From Drosophila miranda (Eukaryota > Arthropoda > Insecta > Diptera > Drosophilidae), in NCBI RefSeq assembly GCF_003369915.1, contig NC_046677.1:8494001-8558000 (forward strand): a stretch of 64,000 bases of DNA, in the 5' to 3' direction. The notes below the pieces were generated by a model, which was not told the DNA's origin, searched no databases, and was given only the letters and a program-made list of their open reading frames with translations. The position numbers and the translations under genes were made by a program. Below are positions 59,201-64,000 of this stretch, piece by piece; the stretch's first letter is position 1, and each line of letters starts with the position of its first letter.

Positions 59201-60796
59201 TGTCCCGTTCGTCTGATTAACGGGATACTAAAATGGATAGAAACACGACAATTTTATCAGCGTAGAGAGAGACAATGAAGGGCTTACCTTAAACCAAAGC
59301 GTATCAGGAGGCAGCTTATCGCTGTACGATGGTGTACCCTGGGGCTCTACCTGTATGTGGACCAGAGGAGTGGAGTTGCCCGCATATCGTATAATGGCAC
59401 CCACAATCAAGCCTAAAATAAAGATAAAATAGGGTTTAAAATGTACATATTTCTTTATGGACAGCCTGACCTATCACAAAAGCGAGAGTGACTATCAAAA
59501 GTCGGCCTGATAAGAATGCTACCCTATACATAGGTTCTCCAGCACAGTACAAACAGCAGCCGTTTCTTATCGGCGGAAAACCCACGCTCAACAAGTGCTC
59601 AGGCGCGGCAACCTCTTATCATCATAATGATGACTGTTTTTAACAAATTTGCACACGGAATCTCTAGTTTATACTCATATTTTATAAGGGTGGGGAAATA
59701 ACGTTGAAAATTTAGATAGGACCGAGGACCGAATAATAGATTTCGCTCCCGGGTCTGAGCAGGGCGTAGGCGTCGCTCTTTAACAATCATTTTTTATGAA
59801 GACATACTCTCGTACGTGTGTGTCTGGGTTCTGTTATTGTCGCTCTAACCCGTTTTATTGAATTGTTTCATTAGCTTCAATTAGCTCGACGAAATCTTGT
59901 TTCAATACAAAAATTTTTACGATTGAGAAAGTACTCGGGGGCCCTGCTCTTTGGTACGATCAATGGTGTGCGATGGTGTGCTGGTGGCAAATCGTATGAG
60001 AAATAAAATATGTATATTCTGCGGAAAACCCCAATCCAATGATAATGCATGACTAAACACGACAAGGTCACGTGCGCGTGTATAAATAAATAAATAAGTG
60101 TATAAATAAGAAATTCTGTTTTCATTGCGTTTTCGCTCTATCCATCAAACGTATTGTCTGTTTGTCTGTAAGTTGGGTCTAGCTGGGGATTTTACTTTAC
60201 TTTGGGCCCCATTAATTAATGCCGCTTGCCTGCCTGCCATATGCACGTAATGGCACGACTACGGTGCACACAAAAGCGTAATTACGAACGACAAACGACA
60301 AAGAGGTGGCAATGAAAGCTCCGTCGTTGCATATGGGTGTGAGTGGGGATACAGACAGACAGATAGACAGATACAAACAGGTGACGGACACACATCTAAA
60401 ATAGTTCTGGAAGGAGCCCGTTCCAGTCCACCCCTCCCCCACTGACTCACCGTAGATGACGGCTAGGCCGGTCTCGTGCAGCCAGGAGACGCGATGGTGT
60501 TTGAACAGCCAAATGGTAAGGACTGTTAGCGCCAGGAGGAACACAAAGACCAGCAGATCGAGGCTTTGGATGCGATGGTTCAACGTGGCCTTGGCATCCA
60601 GCGCAATGTCCGTGTCCGTGGCACTGCAGCCGGTGGTCATTGTTGCTACCACGGCAACGAGCAGGAACATATTCCTCGCGCAATCCTGTGGCCGGGATGA
60701 TGTGTGGTGAATGGGATGATGACGAAGGCCGTCAGTTGTTCTCCCAGCGGTCTGCGATGCCATTTCTATTTCTGTAACATCATTGCACTTGGACAT
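56287..60796 (-). CDS. Nhe3: Endosomal Na+/H+ exchanger, NHE6/7/9-like
   Basis: Thirteen phase-consistent exons: 60796-60451, 59412-59288, 59227-59039, 58975-58686, 58625-58484, 58390-58082, 58018-57907, 57844-57691, 57625-57574, 57210-57175, 56923-56730, 56672-56564 and 56493-56287, 754 residues. A hydrophobic leader and first membrane helix ([18 protein letters not shown]) are followed by [20 protein letters not shown] (amiloride-site region), [16 protein letters not shown] with the ion-binding [52 protein letters not shown] and [13 protein letters not shown]. This is the endosomal NHE class that sets luminal pH. The tail is Gly/Ser-rich. Notable splicing: an AT-AC U12 intron (58483-58391), a GC-AG intron (57906-57845) and an open 63-nt intron (59038-58976). 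A GTAAGT inside the last exon (near 56347) could give another C-terminus. Confidence 0.95.
58391..58483 (-). other. AT-AC minor-class (U12-type) intron in Nhe3
   Basis: The exon ends ACG GCT TTG and the intron starts ATATCCTTTTT, the canonical U12 donor. TTTCCTTAACTCC, the U12 branch-site consensus, lies about 12 nt before a CACAC terminus, and the next exon reads TTG ACC AAG TTT. Phase is 0. No GT usable as a major-class donor lies between the two coding segments, and joining here restores [19 protein letters not shown], as in NHE6 proteins. Confidence 0.9.
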
Positions 60797-61280
60797 TTTG
60801 TGACGCAGCTGCTTGCACAGCGCCGAGAAAACCGAAATCGATTTTCACGTTACGACGTTGGCCCCGCGGCTGTAATTGATTTCGCGCACAACACAAACAC
60901 CAATCGTGCGAGGGGAAAGGGGCTTGGAGCAGGGGTTGGCTACAGGCCACGCTTAGGCCAGGCCGCAATTGAATATCTGTCTCTATTCTGTGCTATTTAT
61001 TAGCAATTTATTCTTAAATCAACTCTAATACATTTAAATTTTTTGCACTCTCTACGTAAAAAACAACCGTATGCTACTTTCAGTGTGCCCGTGACCAGTG
61101 TGTGAGAAAACGACAAAGTTTTTACACAGCTGTTTGAGTCATTTCGATATATGGCGCAATCATCGATAAGCACCGCGGGAATTAAACGTTAAATTTAAAC
61201 AATTTTTTTATTCACATTATATCAACATTGAAACTAAACTCAAGAAATTCTTTTGCATAGAGATCTTGTAAGATTGTGAA
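60797..61280. promoter_or_regulatory. 5' flank of Nhe3
   Basis: No supported coding sequence. GAAATCGATTTTC-type sequence near 60836 and CATCGATAAGC near 61161 are DRE-like. CAGTGTGCCCGTGACCAGTG near 61080 resembles motif 1 imperfectly. Confidence 0.35.
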
Positions 61281-61926
61281 ATGAATTTTCTTTCTCGTTG
61301 CGCCAAGTCCGTTGGCGCCATGTGCTCTCGGGGACCGAGGGGACTGCGGTTCCTGTTTCATGACTGCGGTGACGACCATTCCTCGGGAATCATGGCTGAA
61401 AGTAAGCACCGACAGATCTGTCGGTCTTCATTTGCACCACTATTTTAATTCCTGAGTCTTACAGTCACCAAGAAGATCAAAGAGCAGGTTGGGGTGGAGA
61501 TGGGTTATCATACGATCCCTAAATTCCGAGCAGGCTTGCTCAAGACTGCTGCTCCACGGAGCGGAGAAGATTGGTCCTGGCGCGGGGATGCTGTAAGCTA
61601 GAGATACTTTGCTAAACCTCAAATCATCTTCTAATCGAAATCTTTACCGCAGTTTTCTGGTTCTCCCCTAAAAGAAACCGATTCCAAGCCTCGCCAGGAG
61701 CATGAATCCTTTATTGGATGCGCCCGGGAGCTGATTATGAGCGGCAAAAAAATTGCCGAGCTATGCGAGCACAATTCGGAGGTGTCCAAGAAATACGGCA
61801 AACACAATGTATGTAAAGCAGTTGAATGGGGGTCTAAGGGATTACTATTATAAAATACTATAATTTTGTTAGGCCACCACTTTCACATCGGAGCCCAGCG
61901 GCCCAACAAATCAACAACAATGGTAA
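61281..61926 (+). other. Phase-consistent chimeric ORF containing a Wdr24 exon fragment
   Basis: Four exons read in phase: 61281-61401, 61465-61592, 61653-61808 and 61873-61926, 152 residues ending QQQW. Exon 3 (ARELIMSGKKIAELCEHNS, VSKKYGKHN) is clearly Wdr24, the GATOR2 subunit. Exons 1-2 have no recognised similarity and also read as a spliced frame on the other strand (ending LLFDLLGD then SMIPEEWSSPQS), so their true strand is unclear. Exon 4 starts with a few Wdr24 bases, then becomes the 5' UTR and start codon of the next gene. This could be a new chimeric gene or debris of a duplication. Nothing shows it is translated. Confidence 0.3.
61577..61884 (+). repeat. Left arm of a near-identical inverted duplication (Wdr24 exon block)
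   Basis: From GGATGCTGTAAGCTAGAGAT through the KHN exon, its intron (GTATGTAAAGCAGTTG, GGGGGTCTAAGGGATTACTA) and the first bases of the next exon (GCCACCACTTT). The reverse complement is found at about 63604-63869 with only a handful of substitutions, plus a deletion of about 35 bp of intron in the right arm. The intron is as well conserved as the exon, so the duplication is recent. Confidence 0.85.
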
Positions 61927-62214
61927 GTAGTACTCCATCGTACATCGCTTAAGATTGTGGCTTCACCTTCAACTTGAACCCATGGACACACGGATTGCTA
62001 ATCGGTTGATCTCTTCCAGAAACTCTTCGTGTTTGCTGTGTGCGCCATCGCTGTGGTTGCGGCCGATGTCTCCCATCTGAATCTGGGCGGTGGTGGCAGT
62101 GGGTACTCGTACAAGAAGCCCTCGCCGTCGTTCAACATCCCATCGGCGCCGGCTCTAGTGTACTTGGCGCCCGCACCGCAGTTCAACATCCCATCGGATA
62201 AGCTACACAAATAA
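61920..62214 (+). CDS. Small secreted protein, cuticle-like (65 residues)
   Basis: Exon 1 supplies only ATG (61920-61922) followed by GTAAGT; exon 2 is 62020-62214. The protein starts MKLFVFAVCAIAVVAA, a clear signal peptide, then DVSHLNLGGGGSGYSYKKPS and two FNIPS repeats separated by Ala/Pro/Tyr-type sequence (APALVYLAPAPQ). A start codon alone in the first exon is the classic layout of Drosophila cuticle and secreted low-complexity genes. The ADVSHL start resembles small secreted proteins encoded near CG7601 in D. melanogaster, as far as I recall. A GGATAA tandem run follows the stop. The frame is intact, but the upstream flank is Wdr24-derived, so its promoter may be lost. Confidence 0.6.
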
Positions 62215-62299
62215 GGATAAGGATAAGGATACGTATTTAAGGATAAGCTGTATTTTACATAAGTAAGGAGTCCCGAGAAGTTTTAAAATTAGTCATTAC

Positions 62300-62419
62300 C
62301 TTGCCCGGCAACTGATTACGGTATTTCTTGGCACGGAATCGCTGCCATATATTGAAGAGTGCCAGGGGCAGAGCCACTGGCATCAGAATAGTACCCAGAA
62401 CCCAGTAGAAAACAGTCAT
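62300..62419 (-). pseudogene. Isolated first exon of a CG7601-like short-chain dehydrogenase
   Basis: Forty codons from MTVFYWVLGTILMPVALPLA through FNIWQRFRAKKYRNQLPGK to a GTAATG donor. This is the membrane-anchor exon of the DHRS7B-like enzyme CG7601, where the next residues would begin the NAD-binding VVLITGASSG fold. No downstream exon exists: leftward lies the oppositely oriented secreted-protein gene. An orphan exon left by rearrangement. Confidence 0.6.
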
Positions 62420-62496
62420 GTCAAGCTTCCGGCACATTTGTCTATGTCTTCCACTTTCATTTTTGGCGATTTGGAACTTTGAACTTTTTTGAACAG

Positions 62497-62733
62497 CAAA
62501 TACACACCACAGCCGTGCAATGTACCTTTTGGGAGCGCGAAAAGAAGTCCGGCTGCAAGACGAAACTGCCAGAGCCGTCCAAGAAACAGCTCATAATGGA
62601 TGGTCTGCGCGACCTAAAAGACGAGATAAAGCTGTGGATACGAGACGAGATAAACGAAGTGACGGAGCAGCTGGAAAGCTATCCCATACTGGTGTTTCGT
62701 CCTGGCGAAACGGATGTGGTGTTCGACTTCAAG
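62497..62733 (+). pseudogene. Coding fragment of an unrecognised gene, joined to Wdr24 sequence
   Basis: Begins after a GAACAG acceptor-like site: QIHTTAVQCTFWEREKKSG, then KKQLIMDGLRDLKDEIKLW, RDEINEVTEQLESYP and LVFRPGETDVVFDFKA. Codon use and the amphipathic helix look like a real conserved protein. The frame then runs into antisense Wdr24 sequence at about 62735 and stops at 62775. I do not recognise the parent gene. Confidence 0.4.
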
Positions 62734-62734
62734 G

Positions 62735-63840
62735 CTCAATTGCCGCAATTTGTATGCATTGCTGTGGAGTGCTGATTCAGTTGCTGCACGGAACGCAGCC
62801 AGGATCGGTTGATCACCTCGCAGGCCTCGTTCCACAGCTCGTAGCGCTGCAGCTGATCGACATAGGTGTGAAACCAATGCTCCTAGTGGATGAGAAAGCC
62901 ATGCAAATAAAAAATTTGTTGCTGTTGTTATGGGGGCGGGCTACGTACAACCAATGTATCTTCAAGGGGAAGCAGCTTGCGGGCCTCCCCAAAAGCTATT
63001 ATCACAGTCAAAGCAGTTTGCACATCGCCCACGTCATTTAGCAGCATGAGAGCATTGGCCACAAACTTGTGCGGCTCCCACATCGGTATGCGGCGGCTGA
63101 AAGAAAGTCAGAAAACAATCATTTACAATTTGTATAAAACAAAGCAAAATGATTCCTCCTACTTACAGGAGACTTTTCATGGTCAGATGCCTTGATCTCC
63201 AGTTGTGGTCGCGCTGCCTGCACATCGTGCCAGTGCCAGTGCCTTAGCCGCCTCCGTGGGTCCCACATAAATGAAGCCATTGCGCAGGAGCTCGAAGTTA
63301 TCGAAGGTGATCTCGCTGATGATTTGGGTCACGGAGAGTATCACAGAACTGGTCGGCGGATGCTCCACTCCACTGCCACCCAGCGGATCGTCATCCTCGT
63401 TCGTAGCGGCAATCTCATGTGTCGCCTCTTAGGCATTGCCATTCAAATCCTGACTCAGGTCACTGCGTTGCTGGGGCCAATCGCTGGCCACTTGAGTGGC
63501 ACGCCTCGAGTTGATGGGATTCTTTTGATTCGAGAAGGAAGATCGATGCTCGAAGGGTGGCTCAAAGCGATTGCTGTCGTAGAACAGTTTGAGAAAGTTC
63601 CATAAAGTAGTGGCCTAACAAAATTATAGTATTTTATAATAGTAATCCCTTAGACCCCCATCCAACTGCTTTACATACATTGTGTTTGCCGTATTTCTTG
63701 GACACCTCCGAATTGTGCTCGCATAGCTCGGCAATTTTTTTGCCGCTCATAATCAGCTCCCGGGCGCATCCAATAAAGCATTCATGCTCCTGGCGAGGCT
63801 TGGAATCGGTTTCGTTTAGGGGAAACCTCGTTTGAGGTTT
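62735..63840 (-). pseudogene. Wdr24 pseudogene, partial (C-terminal half)
   Basis: Minus-strand pieces in order: about 63840-63679 (MSGKKIAELCEHNSEVSKKY), 63614-63167 (ATTLWNFLKLFYDSNRFEPP, then DDDPLGGSGVEHPP and TFDNFELLRNGFIYVGP), 63096-62952 (MWEPHKFVANALMLLNDVGD, VQTALTVIIAFGEARKL) and 62882-62735 (EHWFHTYVDQLQRYELWNEA, then VINRSWLRSVQQLNQHST). These match WDR24, a GATOR2 subunit that regulates TORC1. It is broken: a stop at 63431-63429 within the second piece, a frameshift before the donor at 63167, loss of the acceptor intron sequence above 63837, and truncation before the C-terminal RING. Between 63840 and the window edge I see further gene-like scraps without clear identity. Confidence 0.7.
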
Positions 63841-63869
63841 AGCAAAGTATCTCTAGCTTACAGCATCCT
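63604..63869 (-). repeat. Right arm of the inverted duplication
   Basis: Inverted partner of the 61577-61884 arm, within the Wdr24 pseudogene. In this arm CCTCAAACGAGGTTTCCCCT replaces the intron end and acceptor. The arms are separated by about 1.7 kb. Confidence 0.85.
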
Positions 63870-64000
63870 TCAGCATGAATTTGTACATCCTGGAATGGTC
63901 CAAGTCCAAGCATCCAGCATTCAGTTATTAATTAGTAATTCCCTTCCATGTAGCCCATGTTTCCAGCAATGTATCTGGAGAAAACAGATACAGAGAAATG

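Noticed and set aside
59599-60125. Small minus-strand frames inside the first Nhe3 intron
   Set aside because: They do not connect in phase to any Nhe3 exon and have no family features.
1-64000. tRNA, rRNA or snoRNA genes
   Set aside because: I scanned for tRNA-like boxes and for C/D motifs in introns and saw none convincing; a covariance-model search would be needed to exclude them.

Overview
The window is nuclear DNA of a fruit fly (genus Drosophila). Genes are compact and mostly split by 50-100 nt introns with clean GT-AG signals, there are CAG/glutamine repeats and TATCGATA (DRE) promoter motifs, and many genes are recognisable Drosophila orthologues. Most of those I can place from memory (cup, Galt, cort, Spn27A, Nse1, Nhe3, ihog, Gas41, Atac1, smt3, U1-70K) lie near 26F-27D on chromosome arm 2L of D. 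melanogaster, so this is Muller element B. The order is shuffled relative to D. melanogaster, and a dispersed repeat and AT-rich array are present that I do not associate with that species. An obscura-group or similar species is my guess only.

Layout from left to right. At 0.1-6.1 kb (minus) is a large MTCL/SOGA-type coiled-coil gene running to or past the left edge, with its probable 5' region at 6.2-8.2 kb. Next come Fgop2 (9.0-10.0, minus), ihog (11.1-13.8, minus) and Gas41 (15.1-15.8, minus), the last head to head with the cohesin subunit SA (16.1-20.0, plus). A domesticated hAT transposase gene (20.1-22.0, minus) is head to head with the MCM-binding protein gene (22.2-24.2, plus). Atac1 (24.3-25.3, minus) is head to head with HMG-CoA lyase (25.6-26.6, plus). 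An unrecognised disordered protein gene (26.7-29.0, minus) is head to head with Coprox (29.5-30.7, plus). smt3/SUMO (31.75-32.0) and U1-70K (34.4-35.8) follow on the minus strand. cup (36.8-42.9 or 43.2, plus) holds Galt nested antisense in an intron. A small unknown ORF, Spn27A, a pair of membrane microprotein ORFs, cort and Nse1 fill 43.5-49.8. A 2.2-kb AT-rich tandem array inside a Helitron-like repeat (50-54 kb) precedes Nhe3 (56.3-60.8, minus).

The last 3 kb (61.2-64.0) differ in character. They are a mosaic of duplicated host-gene pieces: two inverted copies of a Wdr24 exon block (the longer one is a pseudogene), the first exon of a CG7601-like short-chain dehydrogenase, an unrecognised coding fragment, and an apparently intact small secreted-protein gene whose start-codon exon is fused to Wdr24 sequence. 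Wdr24 and CG7601 have neighbouring CG numbers in D. melanogaster, so this looks like a rearranged segmental duplication from one distant locus.

The most notable single element is an AT-AC minor-class (U12) intron in Nhe3 with a perfect donor, branch site and AC acceptor. The same gene also has a GC-AG intron and a fully open 63-nt intron. By function the genes are mostly housekeeping: cohesion and DNA repair (SA, Nse1, MCMBP), chromatin (Gas41, Atac1), RNA and translation (U1-70K, cup), SUMO, metabolism (Galt, HMGCL, Coprox), Hedgehog reception (ihog), immunity (Spn27A), female meiosis (cort) and organelle pH (Nhe3).
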